Positions 1 through 7,100 are shown, counted from the stretch's first letter. The stretch: DNA of 13,251 nt from Acidobacteriota bacterium (GCA_022614735.1 JAKEHZ010000198.1:1-13251), one strand, 5' to 3'. Notes: generated by a model from the sequence alone, not told the origin. A program made the numbers and translations.

Positions 1-44
1 AGAAACTCGCCCGATGCGACTCTTGACCTCTCATTTTGCGCAAC

Positions 45-91
45 CGAGAAGGACTACCAAAGCGGCGTCAAGCCGCCGCACTCCAAAGGCT
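45..91. repeat. Interspersed intergenic repeat, copy 1
   Basis: This stretch, downstream of the SBBP gene, aligns with 2571-2616. It contains a GC-rich hairpin GCGGC-GTCAA-GCCGC. Read on the minus strand the hairpin is followed by TTT, so it could help end the SBBP transcript, though the stem is short. The rest of 1-159 shows no gene. Confidence 0.65.
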
Positions 92-159
92 TCGCCGATC
101 CGAAGTGGCGGCATTTATGCGGCTGAGCAGTTACGAGTGAAAAATGGAAGAGGCTATTT

Positions 160-2310
160 TCATTTGACGAAGACCTTCAAATTGTTCGACGCCAGGCCAT
201 CAAACACCAATGTTATGTCTATCTCACCACGACCAATTAAGCTCCGCGGCAACTGTACGTTACACTGATCGAGCCCAACGAACTGCCCCTGATCGCCGGC
301 GTAGCTCAGTTGCATATCTATGCCCCCGATCCTGGCAATCGCCGCGCCGAGGGAGCTGCGATACCTGATCCCACTGCCATACATTATCAGAAAGACCTGA
401 TCGGTCTCCGAGCTGAGATCAATCGGGACTGCAACGAACTTGTTCTGCAGCTGGTCGAATTGAGCCACCGGTTCGTAGCTCTGTGTGCCGTCGGCTTTCT
501 GACGGAACACAGTTGCCGCCGCGAGACCTGCGCCGCTGGCATCGGCCGAGAATAACCCTGGAGCAACAGCGTTCACAACTATTGTCCCTTTGGAGACAGA
601 TCCATCACCTGATGTAATGGTAACTTCGGCCGTCCCCATGAAAAGACCCGGTGGAATCTGATAATTAACCTGAGTCGGCGAGACGAAGAAGAGCGGGGCG
701 AGGCGATTTTGACCGGCGCCATCCTTGACGAAAACTGTCGTTCCGGCCAGTGAGGTCGGCAGCGGTTTGGTAAGAGCTGCCTGTGTAGTTGTGGCCAGTT
801 TAGAACCGAAGGCTGTAACAATCGCTTCGGCAGCGATCGCCGCTCCACTATAGCTCGCGGCTGACACAGTGGTCACCGGGTTGGTAATAGACCCAGAAGG
901 CTGGGTGTATGTGACAGTTGTAATTCTGGATCTACCTGAACTATCTATATGCGTACTTCCTGTGACATGGACGCTACCACGAATGTCAACGGCGATGTCG
1001 CTGGCCCCATCAAACCTATCGTTCGCGCTGGCAAATCGCTTAACCCATTGCTCTCCTCCACCGCTATTGTACTTCACCGTAGCGTAATCAAATGAGGTAC
1101 CTATGCCAACGCTTTGTCCCGTCACATAGATATTGCCTGAAGCATCAAGATCCAGAGCCAATGCCTCATCCGCACTATTGGCTGGACCATCGTAAATGGC
1201 TACCCACTCCTGGTTGCCGCCAGTGGAATACTTCACCGTCGCATAATCTCGCTCAGTATCATTTATTCCTACGCTATTGTTGCCTCCAGAAGAATTGCTC
1301 ACTCCGGTAACATAGACATTGCCTGCTGCGTCCACCGCCAGGTCCTTCGCAACATCTCCAACGTTATCGGTACCATTAAAACGACGCACCCACTGCTCGG
1401 CGCCATTACTGTTGTACTTGATTGTGGCATAGTCGGCATTATTGCCGGCGGCGTTGCTAAACCCCGTGACATAGACATTGGATGAGCTATCTATCGCAAT
1501 AGCAGTCGCGACATCAACGCCAGAGCCGGGGCCATTATAACGGGCGACCCACTGTTGGCTTCCATCCGCGCTGTATTTGACCGTGGCATAGTCTAAAGAT
1601 GTATCTGTCCCCCAACTTCCGCCGGTCACATAGACATTGCCCGCATCGTCAACAGCGATCGCCCAACCTTCATCGGCCAAACTGGTCGCCCCACCATATC
1701 GAGCGGTCCATTGTTCTCTCCCGTCCGAACTGTATTTTATGGTGAGGTAAGCTGCGGGAGACGGAAATCCTGCTATGAAGCTTTTTCCGGTCACGTAGAC
1801 ATTTCCCTGTCTATCCACTGCAATGTCTTTCGCAGAATCATTTCCGCGTGGGCCATTGTAGCGGGCAACCCATTGCGAGGCTCCGCCACTGTTGTATTTA
1901 ATCGTAATGTAATTGGTAGTTTCGTCGGGGGCTTCACTCTCCCCGGTCACATACACATTACCTGAATCATCAACGACAATGGCCTCTATCTTATCGTTGC
2001 TACCACCTGGCCCGTTGAAACTTGCGACCCACTGCTCGTTTCCATTGTTATCGTATTTGATCGTGACATAGTCATAAAGGATTTGGTAAGGAAACGAGAA
2101 CGAAACTGTATCAGCCTTCCGGCCTGCTACGTAGACATTGCCCGCATTGTCAGTGGCGATAGCACTGGCCGTAACGAGCCCCGTGGACGATGTGGGATTG
2201 AATTCTCTCACCCAGGATTCCTCGACGTTTTGCTGTGCATGAGGTCGTGCCACAAAAAGCGTTGACACAATACATAGCGTTAAGATGATAACAATAGTTG
2301 CTGCCTTCAT
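160..2310 (-). CDS. Secreted SBBP beta-propeller protein with Solibacter-type C-terminal domain
   Basis: 716 residues. The signal peptide covers about 1-25 (hydrophobic core TIVIILTLCIVSTLFV, then PHA before QQN). Residues about 45-470 hold eight repeats of about 50-60 residues, each with a core like AVDDAGNVYVTG (57, 115, 166, 222, 275, 328, 390, 443) and a following DYATVKYSADG...QWVARYNGP strand pair, as in SBBP (PF06739) beta-propellers. Residues about 479-716 match the Solibacter-type C-terminal domain (TIGR03437 type): VSAASYSGAAIA, FGSKLA, PLPTSLAGTTVFV, APLFFVSPTQVNYQIP, VAPGLF. Such proteins are numerous in Acidobacteriota and are probably exported surface or extracellular proteins of unknown role. 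AAAGGAA lies upstream of the ATG. Nothing links it functionally to the peptide cluster. Confidence 0.93.
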   Translation of the reverse strand: MKAATIVIILTLCIVSTLFVARPHAQQNVEESWVREFNPTSSTGLVTASAIATDNAGNVYVAGRKADTVSFSFPYQILYDYVTIKYDNNGNEQWVASFNGPGGSNDKIEAIVVDDSGNVYVTGESEAPDETTNYITIKYNSGGASQWVARYNGPRGNDSAKDIAVDRQGNVYVTGKSFIAGFPSPAAYLTIKYSSDGREQWTARYGGATSLADEGWAIAVDDAGNVYVTGGSWGTDTSLDYATVKYSADGSQQWVARYNGPGSGVDVATAIAIDSSSNVYVTGFSNAAGNNADYATIKYNSNGAEQWVRRFNGTDNVGDVAKDLAVDAAGNVYVTGVSNSSGGNNSVGINDTERDYATVKYSTGGNQEWVAIYDGPANSADEALALDLDASGNIYVTGQSVGIGTSFDYATVKYNSGGGEQWVKRFASANDRFDGASDIAVDIRGSVHVTGSTHIDSSGRSRITTVTYTQPSGSITNPVTTVSAASYSGAAIAAEAIVTAFGSKLATTTQAALTKPLPTSLAGTTVFVKDGAGQNRLAPLFFVSPTQVNYQIPPGLFMGTAEVTITSGDGSVSKGTIVVNAVAPGLFSADASGAGLAAATVFRQKADGTQSYEPVAQFDQLQNKFVAVPIDLSSETDQVFLIMYGSGIRYRSSLGAAIARIGGIDMQLSYAGDQGQFVGLDQCNVQLPRSLIGRGEIDITLVFDGLASNNLKVFVK

Positions 2311-2432
2311 GGTTATTCCTTTCCTACAAATAACTCGTTCTCAATTGGGGGTTTCTCTAATGATTAATGGCCTGATTGTTCAGGTAACAAAGATGAATGA
2401 AAATTAGGGACTTGATGCTGCGGGGCATTTTG

Positions 2433-2462
2433 ATGGAGCTAAAAGCAGAAAGCTCCATTTTT
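2433..2462. terminator. Hairpin in TolC-SBBP spacer
   Basis: ATGGAGCT (2433-2440) and AGCTCCAT (2451-2458) form an 8-bp perfect stem with a 10-base loop. On the plus strand a T-run (2458-2462) follows, as in an intrinsic terminator, but no plus-strand gene ends here. On the minus strand, the direction of the genes, no T-run follows. It may still insulate TolC from the SBBP gene. Confidence 0.3.
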
Positions 2463-2570
2463 GAATTCGCCGGCACTATCGACTGACACCGCATTGGTAG
2501 TCTTTAACTGATTCGCAAAAGACGAAGTTATGTGCAGGATTGTGTGAGTTTCTAATCAACTTCGTAGTCT

Positions 2571-2616
2571 CGAAAAAGACTACCAGAGCAGTGTCAAGCC
2601 ACCGCACTTAGAGGCT
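2571..2616. repeat. Interspersed intergenic repeat, copy 2 (degenerate)
   Basis: Aligns with 45-91 with about eight substitutions and one gap; the substitutions are all transitions. The hairpin of copy 1 is not preserved here. It lies downstream of the TolC gene, the same relative position as copy 1 has to the SBBP gene. Confidence 0.6.
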
Positions 2617-2668
2617 CCGCGGCATCAAGTAGCTGCTTGCCTTCAATATTAATTTGCGCCAGCCTCAA

Positions 2669-4366
2669 TTACTTCACGGGCTTAAGCTCAGATTTTATAT
2701 CGATGCTGTTTTCTGAAAGCGTAGTCGAGATGACACGCTGTAACTCAGCGATTGACCTGTTGTAATCAGCCAGCGCCTGCAATTCGGTAAATCGCGCCTG
2801 CGATAGATCGGTTTGGCGTTGCAGGACGAAGAAGGTCGTCGAAAGGCCGGCGGCGAACCTCCTTTCCTCGCCATCAAGCTGCTGCTTCGCATATTTACGA
2901 GCCTCGCGTGAAGATTCGATACGGAGCTTCGCAGTTTCGACCGCTTGAACGGCATTGCGCACTTCGACCTCCATATTTTGCAGTAAGCGGCGAGTTTGTG
3001 ATTCAATCTGTTTCTCGGTTACTTGTGCACGTCCGAGATTGGCCCTGGCCGTTCGATTGCGCAGCGGTAAGCTGAAGTTCACACCAACCACCCAATTCCT
3101 GAAATCATTCTTGAACAGGTTACTGAGTGATGTGCCGTACCCACCGATAAAATTGGGCGCCACGTCGGCTGCAGAAACGCGAGGTGCTCCGCCCACGCCG
3201 TTCATCGTATAGCTGGCTATGAAATCAATCTGCGGCTTAGCCTGATTACGGAAGAAATCGATGTCAATCAGGTTTATCTCCTTCTGAAGACCTAATTGTT
3301 TGAGCTCAGGTCGATTCTCCACCGCCAGCCTCTGTGCATCTGCGAGCGGCAGCACTACCGGTTGCACATCAAAAGACTCGACCGGTTCGATCTTCGCATT
3401 CCACAGATCCGCGGTCGGGCCATCAGCTGTGAGGAATTTGAGCTCGTTCTCGGCCTGTGCCACTCCATTCATTGTCTGAAAGACCTGCGTTCGACGCGTC
3501 TCGACCAGCGTCGCAGCATTGATCACGTCGATCGGGGCGAGCGTTCCGACATCGACCTGTCGCTGGTTGTTGCGCATTTGCGTTTCTGCCAACTCGACCG
3601 ACTCGCGCACGATCTTCTCATTCTGAATCGCGAGCGCGAGGCTCCAGTAAGCCTGCTGCACACGCGAGATGATCTCTATTGTCTTCTGACGGAAGATAGC
3701 GTCCGACAGATCGAGCCGCTTCTTCGAAACCCTGATTTGCCGTCTATTCTGATCAACAGCGAAATTCTTGAAGATCGGCTGTGAGATTTGAAAGCTAAGC
3801 GCCGGGCTGTATTCCGGCGACAGTTGGCCGAAGTTATTCTCGTTGCGCCGATTGTTGAAGTTGATCTTGAAAAGCCCGCCTGACTTCTCGATCATTTGTT
3901 CAATACCGAAATTGTAGGTAGTCGTGTCGCTAGTGGTGGCGGGAGCGGAGGTACCGCTGAAAAGCCGCGTGTTGGCCGCTGTAACCGAGTTGTAATTGAT
4001 CATGGAGGTGGTCAGCGGATCGTAGACGCCCTGGGCGGCGAGCAGGTCATACTGTGCGAGGCGGGTATTTTCACGCTCAAGCTCGATGTCAACGTTATTT
4101 TCGAGCGCGGCGACGATCGCGTCACGCACGGTCCAGCGTACGACCTTGCCCGGTTCGAGTCCGATAGTGCGCTCCGGGATCGGCCGCGACACAAGCGGAG
4201 TTTGTGTACTTTGTGGTTGTGGCGATTGTTGATCTGGCTGCTGCGTCGGCTCTGAGGTTTGCGCCGCTGCGGCTAATGCCATAAGCAACATACAAGACAG
4301 AGCCATACCCAGGCTCGCAAATTGGCGGACTGCCGTCCACAGAAATTTTAGACTTATAGTCTTCAT
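2669..4366 (-). CDS. TolC-family outer membrane efflux protein
   Basis: 565 residues. A signal peptide is visible (basic start, hydrophobic core to about residue 35, AAAAQ at the cleavage region), followed by a Gln/Pro-rich stretch (about 36-60). The mature part has two related halves typical of outer-membrane efflux proteins: long polar helices and short strands, with QAYWSLALAIQNEKIVRES in the first half and VRNAVQAVETAKLRIESSRE and the ending LQRVISTTLSENSI in the second. TolC-type trimers form the outer-membrane and periplasmic channel of export systems. GGGAGA precedes the ATG. No periplasmic adaptor gene is adjacent. It lies 134 bp beyond the thioesterase, so it could serve export of the peptide or be an independent gene. 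Confidence 0.93.
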   Translation of the reverse strand: MKTISLKFLWTAVRQFASLGMALSCMLLMALAAAAQTSEPTQQPDQQSPQPQSTQTPLVSRPIPERTIGLEPGKVVRWTVRDAIVAALENNVDIELERENTRLAQYDLLAAQGVYDPLTTSMINYNSVTAANTRLFSGTSAPATTSDTTTYNFGIEQMIEKSGGLFKINFNNRRNENNFGQLSPEYSPALSFQISQPIFKNFAVDQNRRQIRVSKKRLDLSDAIFRQKTIEIISRVQQAYWSLALAIQNEKIVRESVELAETQMRNNQRQVDVGTLAPIDVINAATLVETRRTQVFQTMNGVAQAENELKFLTADGPTADLWNAKIEPVESFDVQPVVLPLADAQRLAVENRPELKQLGLQKEINLIDIDFFRNQAKPQIDFIASYTMNGVGGAPRVSAADVAPNFIGGYGTSLSNLFKNDFRNWVVGVNFSLPLRNRTARANLGRAQVTEKQIESQTRRLLQNMEVEVRNAVQAVETAKLRIESSREARKYAKQQLDGEERRFAAGLSTTFFVLQRQTDLSQARFTELQALADYNRSIAELQRVISTTLSENSIDIKSELKPVK

Positions 4367-4500
4367 CTCTTATCTCCCTTCTGAACTGCTCTTGCAGAAG
4401 AATATGGTTTAGATTGAGGGGGAATTCTCGTGTAGTCGTTTAGCGAAAAGGTAAGCTGCAATAAATCTGAATCATTACTTGTGTTACCACAATATTGGGT
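4367..4500 (-). promoter_or_regulatory. Spacer between thioesterase and TolC genes
   Basis: This 134-bp spacer is AT-richer than its neighbours and contains a small inverted repeat TTGTG-TTAC-CACAA at 4479-4492 just after the thioesterase stop. It could hold a separate TolC promoter, but I see no convincing -35/-10 pair. It ends with GGGAGA before the TolC ATG. Confidence 0.3.
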
Positions 4501-5286
4501 TCATTTGTATCCCCGCACAGAAACCCCACCGAGCACCCGGTTCAGCCCTTGCGAAAGAGTTTGCAGTAGAAACAACTGAGATGTGTGCAGGAAAAAATGG
4601 TCTCCGGGCAATATATGAACGTTGAAAGAAGCACTGGTCTGCTCACGCCAGGCCTCGACCCGCTCAACAGTTACACTCTCGTCCTCTGCACCGCCGAAAG
4701 CGGTTATCGGACAATCGATGGGAGCCTCAGGCTTGTAGCGATATGTCTCGCAGATGGTAAAGTCCGCACGCAGAATAGGAAGCATCAATTGCATCAACTC
4801 CTCGTGTTCAAGGACCTCTCTTGGCGTCCCATTCAGCCGCCGCAGCTCGCTTATAAATTCAGGCTCCGGCAGGGCATGCATTGGCGGTTCGTCACTGGGA
4901 AGTTGAGGCGCGCTACGGCCGGAGACAAAAAGATGAGTCGGCCCTTGAATGTTATGCCTTCGAAATAAACGAGTGATTTCGAAGCTTAGTAATCCACCCA
5001 TGCTATGGCCAAAAAACGCGTATGGTTTATCCAGATGCTTCTCGAGGTTTTGCGCGATAGCTTCGACGAGAGGCGGGAGTTGCGTGAAGAGCGGCTCTTT
5101 CAGCCTGATCCCCCTCCCCGGAAGCTCAATCAGACAAACCTCTACCATAGCAGGGAGTCTACTCGACCATGTTCGGAAAATTTGAGATCCGCCTCCTGCG
5201 TAAGGTAGACAGAAAAGACGCAAGCTCGCTCCCGGGTTCGGTCGGGGTTTCATAACCCAGTGATTCACACCATTTGTATTGTTCAT
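4501..5286 (-). CDS. Type II thioesterase of NRPS cluster
   Basis: 261 residues, the usual length for external alpha/beta-hydrolase thioesterases such as GrsT. Family marks are LPYAGGGSQIFRTW (27-40), LPGRGIRLKEP (55-65) and the nucleophile elbow GHSMGG with Ser95. The rest of the triad is probably Asp202 in GGAEDESV and His230 in GDHFFL. These enzymes remove stalled or wrongly primed acyl groups from carrier proteins. It is the last gene of the tightly packed cluster, 9 bp after MbtH copy B. No strong ribosome-binding site precedes the ATG at 5286, so translation may depend on coupling. In-frame GTG codons lie a few residues downstream but are no better supported. Confidence 0.95.
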   Translation of the reverse strand: MNNTNGVNHWVMKPRPNPGASLRLFCLPYAGGGSQIFRTWSSRLPAMVEVCLIELPGRGIRLKEPLFTQLPPLVEAIAQNLEKHLDKPYAFFGHSMGGLLSFEITRLFRRHNIQGPTHLFVSGRSAPQLPSDEPPMHALPEPEFISELRRLNGTPREVLEHEELMQLMLPILRADFTICETYRYKPEAPIDCPITAFGGAEDESVTVERVEAWREQTSASFNVHILPGDHFFLHTSQLFLLQTLSQGLNRVLGGVSVRGYK

Positions 5287-5295
5287 GATCGGGTT

Positions 5296-5520
5296 CTACC
5301 AACTCAGCGTCGACTCTTCCATTTTCTTCCTCAGGCTGAGTGGGCGCATGTCTGTCCAGACATCCTTGATATAAGCCAGACATTCGGCCTTCGGCCCGCT
5401 CTTACCCACATCCCGCCAGCCGAGCGGGTTCTCCCGCTCTGCCGGCCAGATTGAATACTGCTCCTCGTGATTCATTACTACCTTGTAGATCGTAGTATCT
5501 TCTTTCTCATCTCTGTTCAT
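5296..5520 (-). CDS. MbtH-like protein, copy B
   Basis: 74 residues with the same signature as copy A (NHEEQYSIWP, PLGW, WTDMRP). Residues 1-69 are identical to copy A; the tail here is STLSW. At DNA level the first 207 bp differ from copy A at only three sites (5344, 5371, 5455), all synonymous. It has its own strong ribosome-binding site (AAGGAGGTAGC before the ATG) and is followed after 9 bp by the thioesterase gene. Both copies look functional. Having two in one cluster is redundant unless they raise dosage, serve different synthetases, or result from a recent rearrangement. Confidence 0.96.
   Translation of the reverse strand: MNRDEKEDTTIYKVVMNHEEQYSIWPAERENPLGWRDVGKSGPKAECLAYIKDVWTDMRPLSLRKKMEESTLSW
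5314..5520 (-). repeat. 207-bp direct repeat, copy B (5' part of MbtH copy B)
   Basis: These 207 bp match 6877-7083 in the same orientation at 204 of 207 positions. The match covers exactly codons 1-69 of MbtH and then breaks off. Upstream, the ribosome-binding-site stretch is recognisably related but more diverged (4-5 differences in 12 bp). Confidence 0.97.
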
Positions 5521-5529
5521 GCTACCTCC

Positions 5530-5832
5530 TTAATTTGATGGTCGATTATCGACTGGAATTTCAAACTTCAGACTATTCTTGCAAAAATCAATCCATTCAG
5601 GAGTAACATCATCAAAGATGATATTCTCATCCAGGAATATCCCATTTGTTACGACATAATTCTCCTGAAGATATAAATGGCTTAGCTCGGCTACCTGGCC
5701 ATCGGCCTCTACATCTTTTCCATCAATTATTTTCTCCTCCTTCGTGTTATTCTTATTCTTCTCAGCCCATCCTTGATATTCACGAAGCCGACTAATTGGA
5801 TAAGCTTTGCAGTATTTTCCCATTTTGCTCAT
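5530..5832 (-). CDS. Unrecognised 100-aa small protein
   Basis: Starts at ATG 5832 with GGGGAG eight bases upstream. Without a signal peptide or membrane segment, it reads as a cytosolic protein rich in charged and aromatic residues: GKYCKAYPISRLREYQGW near the N-terminus, a Lys/Asn-rich middle (KNKNNTKEEK), then LYLQENYVVTNGIFLDENII and TPEWIDFC. I have an impression of similar small proteins beside NRPS genes in other bacteria but cannot name a family. Only 9 bp separate its stop from the start of MbtH copy B, and that gap holds the strong ribosome-binding site AGGAGG, so the two are likely cotranslated. Function unknown; pathway membership is inferred from position. Confidence 0.8.
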   Translation of the reverse strand: MSKMGKYCKAYPISRLREYQGWAEKNKNNTKEEKIIDGKDVEADGQVAELSHLYLQENYVVTNGIFLDENIIFDDVTPEWIDFCKNSLKFEIPVDNRPSN

Positions 5833-5849
5833 GACTCATTCTCCCCAGA

Positions 5850-5908
5850 AATAGTTCGCAGTTCGCAGTTTTCAGTTTCTTACTGCGAACTGCGGACTGC
5901 GAACTATT
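5850..5908. repeat. Palindrome with 27-bp arms between XRE and 100-aa genes
   Basis: Arms 5850-5876 and 5882-5908 pair with three mismatches around TTCTT. Each arm is built from short units (TTCGCAG / CTGCGAA), so the element is also internally repetitive. It fills most of the spacer between the XRE gene stop (5958) and the start of the 100-aa gene (5832). Confidence 0.85.
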
Positions 5909-5957
5909 CATTTGTAATTTTGTGAATTTTGTGAGGTAGTTGCAGTGTTCGCGCACA

Positions 5958-6374
5958 TCAAGTCTTTTGAGACCAGCGTCGCCGTCGCGATCTGACCATC
6001 GCCGGATTCGATCCAACGGAAGCCTCCGTGATCACACGCTGCGCCTGACCTGCTAGTTCCGGGTGATTACCTTCCAACCAGCCGGTCACAACTGAAGAAA
6101 ATTCCTGCGCGTACGATTGCATAACCAGCTCGTGCAGATCCATTCGATCAATGAGTTGAAAAAGTTGTTGAGGTGGTACCGATAGCCCTACGGCAAGCTT
6201 GAGCACGCTCTCAATGCTCAGGCTTGTAACCAGGGAGTTTTGTATTTTTGACAGCAGCCCCTGATCAAAGGTGCTTCGACGACAAAAGTCAGATCGACTT
6301 ATGTTGAGTTCAGCCAATCTCACACGCACGAAAACTGCTAACGGTGTCGAGAAAATAGGGTGATTTTGTGCCAT
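5958..6374 (-). CDS. Small XRE-type helix-turn-helix protein
   Basis: 138 residues from the ATG at 6374, chosen because GGGAGA lies just upstream; an in-frame ATG at 6404 has no comparable site. Residues about 12-68 look like a Cro/C1-type helix-turn-helix (LAVFVRVRLAELNISRSDFC, then LLSKIQNS, then SIESVLKLAVGLSVPPQQLF), the common pattern in XRE regulators. The C-terminal 65 residues have no domain I know and end in a basic tail (RSRRRRWSQK). The likely role is transcriptional control, perhaps of this cluster; the palindromes on either side are possible targets but nothing shows binding. The helix-turn-helix call is by pattern only and moderately sure. Confidence 0.72.
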   Translation of the reverse strand: MAQNHPIFSTPLAVFVRVRLAELNISRSDFCRRSTFDQGLLSKIQNSLVTSLSIESVLKLAVGLSVPPQQLFQLIDRMDLHELVMQSYAQEFSSVVTGWLEGNHPELAGQAQRVITEASVGSNPAMVRSRRRRWSQKT

Positions 6375-6405
6375 AACTTCTCCCGATTCACTTCTAAACT
6401 CCAAA

Positions 6406-6448
6406 GGAAAGAGCTATCAGTCAACAGCTGATGGCTGACAGCTTTTCC
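6406..6448. repeat. Imperfect palindrome after the 115-aa gene
   Basis: A near-palindrome centred at 6427/6428 (CAGCTG), with arms of about 21 bp interrupted by two mismatches, one G-T pair and one single-base bulge. It begins two bases after the stop codon of the 115-aa gene and ends before the ribosome-binding site of the XRE gene. No clear T-run follows. Confidence 0.75.
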
Positions 6449-6449
6449 A

Positions 6450-6797
6450 TCATATCAGGGCTTCGTTAACGGCCTGTCCTACAGGCTCGAGATGCCCTTT
6501 ACCCGCCAGCGTTTTGAGATCTACCTCAGCGACGCACCGAACTTTTACATAATTGAGTATCAGATCTCCGACAAGACAGACATTGCCGTTTTGGTTCTCA
6601 AAGTCAGCATGGCTTAGATTGGAAGCCTCTCGGTCAAGTCTGACGCCTAACTCTGTGCCTCCCTGTGTATCCGTAAACCTGATATGAACATAGCCCCGAT
6701 CAACCGACTCTTTTAAGGCTTCGATTGTCTTTTCCGGGCGTAGACTAGCTTCAACTGAGTGATCACCTTCGGATAATCGCTTCACTAACTCGTCCAC
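6450..6797 (-). CDS. Unrecognised 115-aa protein, GTG start
   Basis: The open frame extends up to an ATG at 6848, but the first 17 codons of that version are mostly a translation of the perfect hairpin at 6811-6844 and give a low-complexity leader. I prefer the GTG at 6797, preceded by AGGAGG four bases upstream, which gives a protein beginning MDELVKRLSEGDHSVEASL. It is soluble, with no signal peptide or membrane segment. Distinctive stretches are RGYVHIRFTDTQGGTELGV and DLKTLAGKGHLEPV. The pattern (helix, then beta-rich with a Gly-rich turn) suggests a small alpha/beta protein. I do not recognise the family. Its place between two MbtH genes suggests an accessory role in the NRPS pathway (inference). 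Confidence 0.8.
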   Translation of the reverse strand: MDELVKRLSEGDHSVEASLRPEKTIEALKESVDRGYVHIRFTDTQGGTELGVRLDREASNLSHADFENQNGNVCLVGDLILNYVKVRCVAEVDLKTLAGKGHLEPVGQAVNEALI

Positions 6798-6810
6798 AGA
6801 TCCTCCTCTG

Positions 6811-6844
6811 CAACTACTGGGAGCGCAAGCGCTCCCAGTAGTTG
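6811..6844. repeat. Perfect inverted repeat, 16-bp arms, 2-base loop
   Basis: Arms 6811-6826 and 6829-6844 are exact reverse complements around AA. It lies in the gap between MbtH copy A and the 115-aa gene, just before the AGGAGG of the latter. No T-run follows on either strand, so a standard intrinsic terminator is unlikely. It may be an mRNA-stabilising or processing hairpin, a translation control element, or an operator. Confidence 0.9.
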
Positions 6845-6855
6845 TCATTAAAATG

Positions 6856-7083
6856 TTACGAAGACTTCTGCGCTGCCTCTTCCATTTTCTTCCTCAGGCT
6901 GAGTGGCCGCATGTCTGTCCAGACATCCTTGATGTAAGCCAGACATTCGGCCTTCGGCCCGCTCTTACCCACATCCCGCCAGCCGAGCGGGTTCTCCCGC
7001 TCTGCCGGCCAGATTGAGTACTGCTCCTCGTGATTCATTACTACCTTGTAGATCGTAGTATCTTCTTTCTCATCTCTGTTCAT
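6856..7083 (-). CDS. MbtH-like protein, copy A
   Basis: 75 residues, the usual size. It carries the MbtH signature: N-x-E-x-Q-x-S-x-WP as NHEEQYSIWP (17-26), then PLGW (32-35) and WTDMRP (55-60). MbtH-like proteins bind NRPS adenylation domains and support their folding and activity, so the nearby NRPS is the obvious partner. The ATG is preceded by AAGGAGA with good spacing, and the gap to the ParA-MFS stop is 17 bp. Its first 69 codons are almost identical to copy B at 5296-5520, while the C-terminal tail (AAQKSS) differs. Family assignment is secure from the signature; the partner is inferred from position. Confidence 0.96.
   Translation of the reverse strand: MNRDEKEDTTIYKVVMNHEEQYSIWPAERENPLGWRDVGKSGPKAECLAYIKDVWTDMRPLSLRKKMEEAAQKSS
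6877..7083 (-). repeat. 207-bp direct repeat, copy A (5' part of MbtH copy A)
   Basis: Partner of 5314-5520, offset 1563 bp, same orientation. The differences are at 6907, 6934 and 7018 and are all silent. Recombination between the two would delete or amplify the segment holding the 115-aa, XRE and 100-aa genes. Confidence 0.97.
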
Positions 7084-7100
7084 TTTGTCTCCTTACAATA

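Larger units (their letters stand above)
2311..2668 (-). other. 358-bp spacer, presumed promoter region of the SBBP gene
   Basis: No gene found. It holds the degenerate repeat (2571-2616), the hairpin at 2433-2458 and a small inverted repeat CCTGA-TTGT-TCAGG at 2371-2384. On the minus strand TTGTTA and TAATCA about 18 bp apart, overlapping that inverted repeat, could be -35/-10 elements for the SBBP gene, with the inverted repeat as an operator; this is weak. Confidence 0.35.

Noticed and set aside
14..268. Plus-strand open frame of 84 codons at the left edge
   Set aside because: It covers the intergenic repeat and the end of the SBBP gene, has no good start signal and no recognisable protein features.
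160..2310. Repeated short DNA motifs such as the NVYVTG-coding stretch as a CRISPR or satellite array
   Set aside because: The units are irregularly spaced, diverged and in frame; they are explained by beta-propeller protein repeats.
3296..3784. Plus-strand open frame of 162 codons inside the TolC gene
   Set aside because: It is antisense to a well-supported TolC-family gene and encodes an Arg/Leu/Cys-rich low-complexity product typical of shadow frames.
5792..6016. Minus-strand 74-codon frame across the XRE/100-aa gap
   Set aside because: It mainly translates the palindrome at 5850-5908 and overlaps the ends of two better genes in other frames.
6811..6844. Palindrome as an intrinsic terminator after MbtH copy A
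   Set aside because: No T-run follows on either strand and the next gene's ribosome-binding site comes immediately, so I list it as an inverted repeat instead.
5296..7083. MbtH direct repeats as ends of an insertion sequence
   Set aside because: The repeats are coding sequence, there is no transposase between them and no target-site duplication is visible.
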